From positions 1 through 64,000 of the forward strand of contig JAUGWO010000082.1 in the NCBI GenBank assembly GCA_049724395.1: a DNA stretch of 64,000 nt, written 5' to 3'. Under the pieces are notes generated by a model. The model was not told the DNA's origin. It worked only from the letters and a program-made list of their open reading frames with translations, and searched no databases. Source of the DNA: Spongospora subterranea f. sp. subterranea (taxonomy: Eukaryota; Endomyxa: Phytomyxea; Phytomyxea; Plasmodiophorida). Below are positions 22,649 through 34,326 of the stretch, one piece after another. Position 1 is the first letter of the stretch. Each line of letters begins with the position of its first letter. Made by a program: the position numbers and the translations under genes.

Positions 22649-25258
22649 TTACAGAGTTCGCGTCAAAGTGCAACGCTCCTTGCCATTGCACAAATTTCGG
22701 CCGAATAATCGGTGCCTACATTTCTGGGTGGACCAGGCCTCTGTAAAAGCGGCTTGATCTCCCTGGAAATGGCCCGTCAGGCACTCCATCAACGGTCGCA
22801 ACGATTGCGAAAAAACCAACCGGAACGGGTTTGAGAATCGGGCGCTATCAACAGCATGGCATTGCTGCCATATCTCCACCAAAAATTGTAATTTTTGGCT
22901 GGTTTTAAGCTTGCCCAGTTGCGAACGATCGATTTCGAAGTCGCCGAATGTTTGCTGCCGACGTTTCTCTACCGCCTGTGATGCAACCGGCGGCTCATTG
23001 CTGAGGAGGGAGTCACCAACTCGCTCGATCTATACCATAATACACGAATTACTTATAATGGAGTAATTGAGATCAGAACAAGTTACCGATTCAACATTGG
23101 CTACGGCAGCAGCAGTAACTGTTGCAGATTGGCGAACATGTTCTAACATGTCCTCTACAGCGCGGTCGATTTCGACCATCAATTCAGGAATACTCGCCCT
23201 TGCTCTCTGTAGAGCACTGGCGTATCTCTGGAATGGGTCGTCGACGACTTCCTCTCGTTGAAGAATTGCCTGACTTAAAAGTTGGCAGCTAATACCATGC
23301 CCATGATCATCAAATCCCAGGAAGTGCCGCGATTGTAGACGTTGGATATACTCAGAAGCCAAAACAACCAAGCTGCGTAGCTCGTTCCCCGGACGTCGTG
23401 AATGCATGGTCAAGTTTTCTCTGACAACATGCCCGCTTTCAACGAAGACCGGTTGCCATTTTGGCTGTACTCGGCTCACGATGTCGTCACTGGACAAACG
23501 CATTCATTTTCTGCAAATAACCCTGTTAATCGCTTACGGCGTTGTGGCTTTGATCAGATTGATCACGGCTCCCGCATCCTTGTAGTATCGGGTTGCATTG
23601 ACTGTGGCCGCATGGCGAGCTGCTTTCATTGCTTCAATGAGATTTGCGCCATCCACACTGCAAACAGGTATGCGGTTTTTCGCGCGCAATGGACGCCGAA
23701 AGGACCCCCCGAAAGGACCCCGACGACGAAGAAGACGTCGGCAAAGCTCCTGGAAAACCTTGTTGAACTCGTCGTATGTGATCGGCCGCAAATGTTCAAT
23801 CTTTCGTCCACAACTGAACCATCGCTTGCGGGGAACAAGCATCCACTAGTCAGTTGAAGGGATCCAACGTGAGCCAGCAAATGCGAGATAGCATCAAACT
23901 CGGGGACATCGCGGTCACGATGAAGCAAAAGGAGCGACTTCGTGTCGTGGCGCTTCTCCGTTTTGCCATCAACCCAAACGGCCAGCTTCTCCACGACATT
24001 GTTGTTAATCTAAATTCAACAGAAACTATCAACAAGTAATAAAAAAAAAACAGTATTCTGCTATTCGGTATTTTGAATGAAATTCAGAGCAACATATGAA
24101 ATCGATAAAAAAATGCAAAAGTCAAAGGACTTACAACAAAGAACGATTCTTCAAAATCGTTAAAGTCGAGGTTTTTGGCATCGTCGTTGCGCATGAACAT
24201 CTTCACAAACACGATGAATATCGTGTAGACCATGAAAAAGTACGGGTCGTTCTCCTTCATACAGTAATCGCGAAGAATGAGCACCTCAGTCGGAGTCAGT
24301 TGGGTATCCCCATTCGCCCTGTAATCCTTCAAATCCTTTTTGATGCGCTTGAACGCGTTTTCAAAAACCGTCGATTGGGTCGGAACTCCTTTTCGCCAGA
24401 TTAATGGCGATGGCGAATGCCTATCGCATCCGAGTCGGTTGGGAGGAGTCAGCGCACGTTGCAACTGACAATCAGGGCATACTCCCTGATAGGCGCCCTA
24501 TGGTCGAACTTTTGATGGATCGCCTTGAGAGCGGAGCCCATCTGCGTGACGGTTAGATCCAGACGACAGGATTTGAGCACCGAACGTATCCAGTACCGCT
24601 GTCCCATCAGCCCTCTGCAGATGAGTCCCTTCCTCAAGAGTTCGCCAATCAAGATAAAGTACTGAGAAAGAGCAATCAGTTCTGCAAGAAGAAGCCAAAC
24701 GTGGTTCCCTTACGGATTGAGTCAACGTTCATGGCGGGAACGTTTGTGCGGCGCATCCGGCTGCAGGACTATCAGCGACTCGAAGTCCCCAATCAGTCCG
24801 AAGAAATACAGTAGGCCGCGGAGGTGCTTATCGTATGCTCGCTTGGTGCTCTCCTCGACGGCAAGCCCGTCCACCCAACTCTGACTAGGGAGAACCTTCT
24901 GCCGCCTAGTCAAGTTCATACGCGCAAGGACGGCATCGACTCCTGCTTGTACAAGCTCAAGCTGAGCTTGCGAGAGCTTGAACCGCTCCTTGCCAGTTCG
25001 GTCGGGACGAATGGCGCCCACGATCGTACGCTCCATGGCGCAAATGATGGTCTGACGACGGGCCCTGGACCGAGTGGCGGGGCGTTCAGGCGGAGAAGGC
25101 TGCGCAGCAGCGTTCTCCGTTGGTGATGCGTGTGATGCGGCCTGTGATGCGGGTGATGCTCCCTGTGATGCGGGTGATGCTCCCTGTGATGCGGGTGATG
25201 CGGTCATATGTATAGAGGGAAGAAGTGCGTATTTTGTTCCTTTGGATATATGTCTCAA
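22649..25258 (-). mobile_element. Decayed tyrosine-recombinase element, Crypton-like
   Basis: Reading minus from 25258, a Ser/Pro/Gln repeat leader precedes an N-terminal core-binding-like segment (LAVEESTKRAYDKHLRGLLY). Then come GTHLQRADGTAVLDTFG, TQMGSALKAIHQKFDHRAP, CQLQRALTPPNRLGCDRH, FKRIKKDLKDYRANGDTQL and a catalytic part with VWVDGKTEK, LLAHVGSLQLTSGCLFP, PFGVHCARKTAYLFAVW (H-x-x-R-like box) and ARHAATVNATRYYKDA (second His and nucleophilic Tyr). The order matches eukaryotic tyrosine recombinases of the Crypton type. No reverse transcriptase is adjacent. At least five frame changes separate these segments, so it is a pseudogene. A 57-nt intron (23086-23030) links to a C-terminal tail ending near 22652. 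Confidence 0.75.
25118..25203. repeat. 21-bp coding repeat in the recombinase leader
   Basis: Three near-identical 21-bp units (CCTGTGATGCGGGTGATGCTC type) plus degenerate flanks encode on minus the heptapeptide repeat SPASQGA. A unit length divisible by three preserves the frame. Confidence 0.85.
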
Positions 25259-25423
25259 TTACACACTTTTTTCAATATATGAGTATGACCTTCTTGCACC
25301 ACCCCGGAGAATTGTTTGGCCTGTCAGCAAGCGAAGACGACTGTCAGCTCAAGGCAAGGGAGACGGCACCGGTGCGGCTTTCGGACTAAGGGGGTGTGTG
25401 GTGACAGGTGACACCGAGTAGAC

Positions 25424-25484
25424 TCAATTTTGATCCAAATTGATCCAATGATCCAAAATTGATCCAACACTGTGCGCAGTCACT
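25424..25484 (+). repeat. MULE left terminal inverted repeat
   Basis: Inverted partner of 28465-28519. The conserved inner part is TTGATCCAACACTGTGCGCA plus GTCACT. Confidence 0.85.
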
Positions 25485-25595
25485 CACAGATACATTTAAG
25501 TGTTCCTACAGTGTACACTTGCTCATGTACATTTGCGGAGAATTGATCAATATCCCGGATCGGTATCCTTCACGGCTCACGCGTTCAATTGCGCA

Positions 25596-27981
25596 ATGGC
25601 TCCGCTCCCTTTTCATCTCAATGGCAGGAAAATGGTTTATCGCAGCAAATACTTAAATTCGTCGTATTATCGATGCAGTCGGTGGCGGTCATCATCGCGG
25701 CAGGTGCCATGCCCTGGGACGGCTGAGCTCCTGCCATCTGGAGCGATACGAGAATTGACCCCTCATTCCTGCAATCCTCACAATGAAGTTCCAGTTCATG
25801 GTCAACGAGTCGATGCCACTCAGGAGGTCTCAACATTCGTCCCGCCAAAACTTCATATTTCGTTTACTTATCCAGTAGATGCGCTCGCTGATCGATGCAA
25901 TCGCTATTCGGGATCGTGCACAACCTGCACGCATGGTTTGGGAAGAAGCATCACGCATCATCACGCGACGATATCTGGACGTACCGATTACGTGCATGAC
26001 CCGAAGCGCATGTCTTAACCGGGTTCACTATATACGGACGGGAGGGTCCTCGTCTGACCAGTTTCGAACGATTGAGACCCCTGAGATGGCTTTAACGTCA
26101 GATCGGATGAATTTTTTTTTGGGCTACATCACCCCAGTTTTCGAAGGAACGGTCAAACACAATCTTGGGTTGTGGGGACACCCGGCCCTTTTTAACATGC
26201 TCAAACGCTCCCATATCGATATCTTTATCGACGCTACGTTTCGGCTGGTCCCTAAACCTTTTAAACAGTTTCTCATAATTATGGTAAAAGATGCGGATAG
26301 GGACCTGTATTTACCCGTCTTTTATATTCTTATGACTGGCAAAACAAAGTTTTTATATTTACAGGCTTTGGGTCTGATGAAATTGCGTGTGGGAAATGCA
26401 ATTTCTCCAGGGAGTGTCTGCTGCGATTTTGAGGCGGCTTTGATTGGCGCAGTTAAAGGTTCGAACAAGTTGAATGGTTCTTCATTTCTATGATTGATTG
26501 TGTTTACAGACACATTCCCGGTATTGCCTTCAATAACAGGCTGTCTCTTCCATTGGAAACAGGCGAACCGCCGCAGGCTTATACAACTCCGGATGCATAT
26601 TTCTCTGATCAACGTGTTAATGATCCCGGGAAACCTGGACGTGTTAACGCTAATTCCTCACGGTGAAATCATGGAGCAGGGGTTTGGCTATATTTCCTCT
26701 CTCCTCGAACCGATTCCTGCATTCAGTGATGATTCCAGTGAAGGGCAGAAGCTCGATCAGTTCTTTAGCTATTTCAGACGGATGTGGATTGAAACAATTC
26801 ATCCAAAACACTGGAACATCAGTCGGCAGATTGCTTCAGGAGAGTGTATCGCTAATAGGACAAATAACCCGATTGAGTCTTACAACAACCGCTGTAACAA
26901 TTTGTTCCCTTCGGCTCATCCCAGCCTCACAGTTTTGATTGACGTTCTTCGTGGAGACGCTGAGTCGTTTGTCCGTTTGATACACGAGATCGATCAGGGG
27001 ATCAGTGTTGCACCGTCTCACGCTCCTTCTTTTGTGCCAACACAAGCGCTTATTCCTCCTGGCTATATTAAATTTATCCGACGATTCGAATCAGAAGCAA
27101 CGCAAACGGTGGAAAGGTTTGTGTTCTGATTTGTCTCAGATGCCTTTTTTTTAATTTATGATTCACGCAGACCCAACTATGTTCCTGTCATGGCCCACGT
27201 TACATCCGTAATGAATGCAGAGTTGTCTACACCTGTTGTGGCAACTGTTGCGTCACGGTCTCATCTCCTCCATCATGCTGACGACGCGACGAATGCAGAG
27301 ATACCATCTCATCTCGTTGGGCTTGATGACGCGGCAGAATCAGATAGTTGCAACACCTCTGGCGCATATTCTGTTCCCGGTACTCATAATTCGCATACAG
27401 CGCAGACCATTTCAGGTATTGCAGTTAGAAAAAATGAACAACTCGTTTGAGTCTTTTATAGAACAAGCACTATCTTGCAATGATAGTGATCAGGAACTTG
27501 CAGCCCTCAGGGACATCCTGGATTCTCCAAGACATGAGGCAGAACTTGCTGGAGAACCGGAGGACGTCGCATCAGAAGCGCAGCTGACATCGATGCAGGC
27601 TTCAGACACAGTATGCGCTCCTGCGAATCTTGAATGGTTGCAACACTTTCGTTGTTATGGCTGCTTGTTTTACTGATTTTCTTGCAGTGATCGCATTAAG
27701 CTTGGACCTGGGGCTAAGATATTTTTTTGGTACCCTGGCAGGGTGCCAGGTCCCGGAAACGGCGTTTATGCGACAGTTTTAACAGTAATGTCATGTAGTT
27801 TTGATCTGTACTAGTTGTAACTTATGAGCAGGTGTTTCCCAAAGAGCGTTACCTGGAGACAGGCATACCTTTTGAACTGGATTGCTTCCATAGTTTATCT
27901 ATGGATACCTGTGTACGAACAAATCTATTTCCAATGTCCAAAGCTGATTACTTTCCCAGATACAAGTTTTGTCCCCAATAG
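25596..27981 (+). CDS. MULE transposase, seven exons, open throughout
   Basis: Exons 25596-25826, 25879-26458, 26510-27116, 27171-27379, 27429-27636, 27688-27784 and 27832-27981 join in phase across introns of 52, 51, 54, 49, 51 and 47 nt, predicting 693 residues with no internal stop. An N-terminal FLYWCH-like Zn module (YYRCSRWRSSSRQVPCPG ... LTPHSCNPH) should bind DNA. The DDE core has IDATF (Asp about 195), CCDFEAALIGA (Asp about 260), GCLFHWKQANRRR and NRTNNPIESYNNRCN (Glu about 393), all hallmarks of MULE transposases. A variable acidic linker is followed by a C-terminal module (KLGPGAKIFFWYPGRVPGPG ... VFPKERYLETGIPFELDCF) that I cannot name. The introns match the host size class. The start codon choice (first ATG before the Zn module) is moderately sure. 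Confidence 0.85.
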
Positions 27982-28464
27982 AGGTTAGGATGACACCGAT
28001 TGAAACCTTCGATCTTCAGTCAGGTACTATGGGAGGAAGAACGGCATAGCGCAGGAGTACAGCCTGGAAATTCAACGTGAAATTTCTGAAATCACGAGAT
28101 TGCATCCTGGATACCAAGATTGTTTCCAAGAATTTTGAATAAAAATTTCCATGATTGTTTTAATATTTGCAAAAAAATATTGTACACACGACGATACTAT
28201 TGGATAAAAGGGGTGATTTTGGCTCTTGATTTCAGCAAGATTCCGCTGAATTTTCAGACTATATTCGTCAGCAATCGTGCTTCCTTTAATTGTACCTGAC
28301 TGAAGATCGTTAGGTGTCGTCGAAACCTTCACTGGGAAAACAACTTGTATCTGGGAAAATTCCTGGTCAAACGGGGACTTCCTATTATTATGATAACAAA
28401 GCACTACATACAGTATACGCTCTTAACATTACTGGAGATAAATATACACTTGACTGTATTTACA

Positions 28465-28519
28465 AGTGACTGCGCACAGTGTTGGATCAATTTTAGATCA
28501 TTGGATCCATCCAAATTGA
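28465..28519 (-). repeat. MULE right terminal inverted repeat
   Basis: Reverse complement matches 25424-25484, including the block around the junction AGTGACTGCGCACAGTGTTG on plus. Confidence 0.85.
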
Positions 28520-28847
28520 ATCCGCCCCGGCGGACAGAATCCTTTCCATCCTCCAGTCTCGTCACATAGGGTACTGGCGGACAGAATCCAGTTTTCCCGA
28601 ATATACGGTGTATTAGATCCGATATCTGGTCCGTAAAGTCCGTCAGGAACTCCGTTGCCAGCTATATCCAATACAATAGGGTAGCCTGTCGTAGGCTATA
28701 ACATAGGGTCAATACGTTGACACATATGTTACAGTTACCAACTGAAACAAAAGGTACTATAATGGCTGAAGGCCATCATTCTCGGGTCCTTATATACCTA
28801 ACACTTTCGGATCACGACAAGTAAGTTAGGTTTTAGGTAAAATAACA
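28520..28847. other. Spacer, no gene
   Basis: Contains a doubled GGCGGACAGAATCC motif (about 28529 and 28575) and no coding frame. It could be the edge of another repeat. Confidence 0.35.
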
Positions 28848-29060
28848 GATGAACTGATGAATCTGATGATTGACGAACTGATGAATCTGATGATTGATGA
28901 ACTGATGAATCTGACGATTGATGAACTGATGAGCTCAATGAATCTGATGATTGATGACATGAGGACTGTTTTCCCATTGATGATCGATGACACAGATGAC
29001 ATGATGATCGATGAATCGATGAAATTGACCCTAGATGATCATATCTGATTTGATGAACGT
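28848..29060. repeat. 24-bp minisatellite (GATGAACTGATGAATCTGAT unit)
   Basis: At least four near-identical 24-bp units from 28848 to about 28950 grade into degenerate GATGATTGATGA repeats up to about 29060. The reading frame stays open through the units by chance of composition; no gene is inferred. Confidence 0.85.
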
Positions 29061-29269
29061 TGATGAAAGATGATTGGGTGAACATACAGATGAACAATAT
29101 GGTCCCAGAACCATCTCTTCATTATACCCGTGATTTTGAGGAGGGGAGTGTATCAATTGAGCCACTCATTCAATGATATTAAGAACATATTTAATTAGCT
29201 AATATTCCAAGATCCAAGAACTAAGGAGCTGCGCTATCATACCACGCTATCAAAGCGCAAGCAACGAAT

Positions 29270-30600
29270 GTCAAGGTTTTTTGAAGAGAAAGGGAATCTT
29301 GTGGCAACGTACCGCACCAAATCCTCAACAAAATGACAAGGCAGAGAGGATGAACAGAACGATCGTTGAGATGGCGCGATGCCTGTTGTTTGACTCTGGA
29401 CTACCGACTTCGTATTGGGGAATACGCGGTCCGGTTGGCGGCCTACATCAGAAATAGGACAATAACAAACGTCAATGTGAACGAGAAGTCACCGTATGAA
29501 CTCATTCACAAGAGGCTACCAAGTCTTGCAAGTTTGCCACTGTTCGGATCTCTGTGGAAGGTTCATGTTCCAGATTCACATCGAAGCAAGTTCGACAGCA
29601 AGTCAAGAGAATGCAAATTCCTTGGATTTTCGGATGGTACTAAGGCGTATGTGTTTGAAGATTTGAAGACGTCGAGAAGGTTTATATCAAGGAACGTCAA
29701 ATTGAGGGAGACTCGCACAACACCAGATGAGACGCTAGCGGATGACGAGGAATTCCTGCCCGCAAGTGCAGTCAAAGGTCAACTATTCGAGAAGACGAAT
29801 TCGAGCGTGAAGGTGCAAGACAGCAGCGGCGAAGCCGTCCTCATCGAGAAGAAGAAGCCGGAGCTAAGCACAAGCAAACGAATTAAGTGGAAGCCGGCTC
29901 TGTACATGGACCGGCTGTGCCTTGACGAATGAAAAGGAGCCAGCAACAACAACTATGGCGTTGAAAGATCAAAGACGGAAGAGAGCGATAGAAATGGAGT
30001 ACGATTCAAGCAAGAATAAGACTTGGGACCGCGACCAAAGGGAAGAAATGTGGTCAGCGGCAAATGGGTGTTTAAGGCGAAAACCGATGCTGCAGGAAAC
30101 GTGATCAGATGCAAGGCACGCTACGTGGCCCGAGGATTTAGCCAACAGCCAGGAACCGACTTTGGCGAGACCACTTCACTGCTTGTGAGTCTAACCACCC
30201 TTAGATTACTCATGGGGGTTTTCAGCAAGGCTGGATCTGGAGGTAAAACAGATGGATGTCGACACTGTTTTTCTTTACGGAGAATTGAAAGAAGAGATCT
30301 ACCTGGAGCAACCGGAAGGGTTCGCTGTGCAGAACGAGAATGGCGAGATGGTATGCAAGTTGAAGCAGGCCATATATGGCCTGAAGCAGGCGGGTCGCGT
30401 TTGGTGGGACCAGATAAACGAGTACTTGAAAAGCGACGGCTTCATCGCAACGAAAGCGGATCATTCCTGTATTGCCGACGCTCTGAAGACAATGTCACAT
30501 TCATCGCCATATATGTCGACGACTTGGTGGTGACATCATCAAGCACAACCATCATCAAGAAAACAGAGAATTTCCTTAGAAGAAGATATTGTGCCGGTTC
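29270..30600 (+). mobile_element. Ty1/copia fossil, integrase tail to reverse transcriptase
   Basis: The segment begins inside an integrase core (QNDKAERMNRTIVEMARCLL) and continues with AYIRNRTI and SPYELIHKRLPSLASLPLFG, then FLGFSDGTKAYVF, the copia integrase-to-RT linker. Reverse transcriptase motifs follow: GKWVFKAKTD-like, RYVARGFSQQPGTDF, YGELKEEIYLEQPEGF, LKQAIYGLKQAGRVWW and YVDDLVV. The 5' half and RNase H are absent and no LTR pair was recognised. It is broken in several places (about four or five); medium age. Confidence 0.85.
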
Positions 30601-30616
30601 CGCAGCCTGAATTGTG

Positions 30617-30800
30617 TTGGCGTCTCAGGAATTACGAGCCTGGACTCGGGTCGCCAACACACCCACGATTGTGGACAAACAAGGTCTGTATTAGAACTAA
30701 AAGAAAACTCCGGACAAAAGACAGGTCTGATCCGTCTCATTCCCCTCCTTTCATCCGAAGAAACTCCAAAATGTCTTGAAATTTTCGGTTGTCTTTCTGG
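30617..30800. repeat. Partial gypsy LTR, left copy
   Basis: Shares the TGTTGGCGTCTCAGGAATTA start and about 45 bp strongly with 34028, then diverges with scattered matches. The part from about 30645 to 30790 recurs inverted at about 32110-32280. Confidence 0.65.
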
Positions 30801-33796
30801 AGAGGAGTTTTAACATGAGTCGGACATTCAACCAACAAATGCTCGAGTGGTTCCCAGGTATCAAATTCCTGGGTGAAACCAAACCACCTAATCAATAAAA
30901 CCCATTATCCGTCTTTCTCCTTACGAACATCCATGATCTCTTGAACTTCGAAGCCTGTGTTATCATGAGCTATTTGAGTTAATAGGTCGGTAGTTACGTT
31001 CTAAAGACGAATCTGCATAAAACTTGAGGCGTTGACAATGCACTTCAGAGACTTGTCTGGTAACTAGATCTTCCACTTGAAAAACAAAATCGGACACTGC
31101 TCCTTTGATACGTGCAGGTCCATGCCATTTGAAGTTTAGCTTGCCACCCAGCTGACGTTGTGGCATAGCGTAAAGTACAAAATCGCCTACAGCAAAATTG
31201 GCCTTTGGCGCGCTGAAGTCGGCTGCATGTCGCCGTCGTGTTTCTTCTCGAACACGGGAGACCTCACGATGCATATCGGCAAAACTATTTCTTAGCTTAA
31301 CAACATGAGCATCTAAATCCTTTGTTGGTAGCACGACGTGTATAACTTTCGACCTGTTGGGGGACCAGATCGCATCTAACGGAGACGATGGCTCTCTGCC
31401 CGAAAACAAGGTTATTGGAGCAAAACCAAATGAGGGTGAGATCGAGTTATTCAGGGAAAAACGAACTAGCGGGAGGAGTGTAGGCCACTCATTGCGATGT
31501 AGTCGCATTTCCGAACATAAGCTCCTCAACACTGACAAAACGTGAGAGTTTGCCGTCTCAACGCCACCATGAGACCACGGCGTGTACGCTAAATGAAAAT
31601 GATGGTTAGCATGCAATGCCAAACATAGTTCTTCGATCACACAATTCAAGAAATGAGAGCCTCGATCGGAAACCCAAATTTCGACAATTCCGAACCTGGT
31701 AAACCAGTCCAACAGAGAGGAAGCTGTGTGCGCTGCAGTGGGCTCAATTGCGGGAAAAAGATCGATGTAACCGGAGAATCGATCCCTTACTACGAGAATC
31801 TGTTTGAACATCAAACAGGACGGTCCGATGAACAAATAGTCGAAATCAATAATGCTGTTCGGACGGGTTGCTTCTGCAGATGCGCCGAATGCTCGTGGAA
31901 TACGCTCCCCTTGTTTTCCGGGAAGACAGTGCAGACATTTATCCACAAACTCAAACGTATCCTTTCGAATGGTTCTCCAAAAAAACCGGTTAACTAGTGC
32001 TTGATAAGTTGAACGCCGTCCACGATGTCCTGACGAGCCACAATGAGCTATGATCATTAAACGAAGTTGCAATTGAGCGTCATCCAGAGGGATGTACACG
32101 ATGTCTGTCTCAGAAACATATATGCCAGAAAGACAACCGAAAATTTCAAGACATTTGGAGTTTCTCCGGATGAAAGGAGGGGAATGAGACGGATCAGACC
32201 CGTCTGTTGTCCGGAGTCTTCTTTTAGTTCTAATACAGACCTTGTTTGTCCACAATCGTGGGTGTGTTGGCGACCCGAAAAGTCTCAGCACGTTGGCCTA
32301 AATCACACAACTGTTTTTCCACATCTATGCCAAGGCATAATAGCAGCGGGTCGACCTAATAGCACATCGGGAATATCAGCGTCGAAGCACGTGCACCCAA
32401 TGTCGTCTGACGGTGACGCTTCCAGTAACTGTGACAATTGTTATGTCCACCAATACAAAGAAAATGCGAATCAATTGGAAAACCGTCGCCTAATGAAAAT
32501 GTTCGCGAGCCTGATCGAATTTCTGGATTTGCAGTTTGGAGAACCTGCCACGTGTTCTTCCCTATGACAGTAAAACATCACCGATATCGATTGCGGTTGA
32601 AAACGTAAACTTGGTATCTCCGACAGATATTTCAACTGATCTTATTAGCTTCGGCACTGGAGTGGATTGCAGAACAATCGGTGTTTCCTTCGGGGATTCG
32701 GGAACGCAATGAACCTTTGGAGGTCGCCATTCAGTGGGAATTTCATGGTTAGTCTTGTGGGCAGCATCAATCCGATTGGTACGACCTCAATTATCATCGA
32801 TTCCATCCACATGCTCATAAAGGTAATCCTTTTCATTTTCGAACCTGACACGATTAATTTTAGCCATCGATATCTGCTCGTGAGGCTTGTTGATTGCACT
32901 TTTCGAAAAAATGGCCTCCTTCAACGCGTCTGCGAGGGCTCAACAATAGTTTTGAGTGATGGACGCTCACGATCTCTTAGCTGATGATGAATGAAAGTCG
33001 GCCACTGAGAATTGAAACTCACACTGGTTTCTTATCGTTGTCCTTAAGGCTGGCTTCGTGTAAGAGCTTTTGAACTTGTTCTGAATCCAACTTACGACAT
33101 CTTCTAACATTGTGAGGACCTCCACAGTGTAAACACGACGCAGCAACAGTGTTGTACTTCTGCTCCTGTGTAGCACCTCCATGTGAATAAGTTGGGAATG
33201 AGTCTCGTTTACAGACATCCTGGCGGAAATTGTTGTTCCCTTGCAGATGATTCTCGCGATCTGATTGTGGAAAACTATTGAATCTGATAACCATCTCGAT
33301 TGAAGATTGCAAGATTTGGTAGAATCTGGTCACATCATTTCTGGCGGAAATCGCAGTTGTTACGAGCTAACGCTCGAGATCTTGCCGCAGAATGGATGGA
33401 TATAAACCTCTTACCATTGCCTTGATCTGTAGCTCAACAAGAGATGACTTTTGATGGAATAGTTTCGTCATCCCAGATTCACGATGATTCTGCGAGACTG
33501 CATAATCAAATCCAATTTTTGCATCGTCTATGATCAGGGTGTGGATTGAACCGAAGGGTGTCAAACATGGTCCGAACGTCGACATTAGCAACGGAATCTT
33601 GCTTGACACGATCATCCATGAACTTGTACAAGTCTTCGTCGTCGATTGTCAAAATATGCGACTCTGGGCGATTTAACTCAAGTACCACTATGAAATACAA
33701 AGCATCGTGGTCAATAACATGTCGTAACTTCTGAGCAGTGACAGCTCTAGATGTTAACGGATTTCTTATAGAGTTTAGCTTCTCAATGGCGTCCCA

Positions 33797-33893
33797 GTAA
33801 GTGTGCATTGACGTAGAAAATGGTTAAAACTTGGTATGTCTAAGTAAGTGTGCCATTGACGTAGAAAATGGTTAAAACTTTGTAAGTCTAGGT
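33797..33893. repeat. Tandem duplication, ~47-bp unit
   Basis: GTGTGCATTGACGTAGAAAA followed by TGGTTAAAACTTGGTA is repeated almost exactly directly downstream, just before the gag end of the gypsy element. Confidence 0.75.
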
Positions 33894-34115
33894 CCTTGAG
33901 GGACAGGGCCGATATGATGTTGAACTCGACGGGATTCATGGCACCGTCGGTTGGCTAAAGATTATTTCGAACAGAATACCACGGAAGGTTGGTAATAGCG
34001 CCATGTGCCGGTTCGGCAGACTAAACTGTGTTGGCGTCTCAGGAATTACGAGCCTGGACTCGGGTTGTTAACACACACACACGATTAGATCGGTGGATAA
34101 CAAGGTTTGATCCGT

Positions 34116-34326
34116 CTATTTAGGCCATTTTTGGGCCAAATCGGAATTTTGGGCCAAGGTTTGGGCAAATTTTGGGCCATTTTCAACTTTCCGGTAGTAT
34201 TATATTTACATACGCAACTGCACCCGCCATCAAAATGCATACGATTGAACCAATTCGCACTCTGTCAATCAACGCCATAGCTGCGGTGCAGAATTCCTGG
34301 AACAAGATTGTGTCGTAGCGCCCAAC
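34116..34326. other. Short low-complexity stretch
   Basis: Contains several TTTTGGGCCA repeats (34125-34185) and no coding frame. Confidence 0.5.

Larger units (their letters stand above)
25424..28519 (+). mobile_element. MULE DNA transposon with terminal inverted repeats
   Basis: Left end 25424-25484 and right end 28465-28519 are inverted repeats: both contain TGATCCAATGATC followed by AAAATTGATCCAACACTG and TGCGCAGTCACT, with one base difference over the inner 44 bp. The left end has an extra 8-10 bp near its tip. Between them lies a single seven-exon transposase gene (25596-27981) and about 480 bp of non-coding sequence. Length is about 3.1 kb. Target-site duplication could not be fixed because the outer tips are degenerate. 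High TIR identity and an open transposase frame suggest a recent copy. Confidence 0.85.
30617..34115 (-). mobile_element. Ty3/gypsy element on minus with partial LTRs
   Basis: Direct repeats beginning TGTTGGCGTCTCAGGAATTA lie at 30617 and 34028 and probably are partial LTRs. Inside, on minus, a gag-like region (about 33850-33000) has a zinc knuckle, CLHCGGPHNVRRC. A long integrase frame (about 32110-30963) has an HHCC domain (HCGSSGHRG ... KCLHCLPGKQG), a core with DRGSHFLNCVIEELCLAL and TPWSHGGVETANSHVLSVL, and a C-terminal tail (GDFVLYAMPQRQLGG). Reverse transcriptase and RNase H appear to be missing. An inverted piece of the LTR-like repeat (about 32110-32280) sits just before the integrase. 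The gag part is broken (a few breaks); the integrase frame is long and open. Confidence 0.8.

Noticed and set aside
28848-29060. Met/Asp-rich repeat protein in the minisatellite
   Set aside because: The open frame follows from a 24-bp unit without stops; no start context, splice sites or conserved ends.
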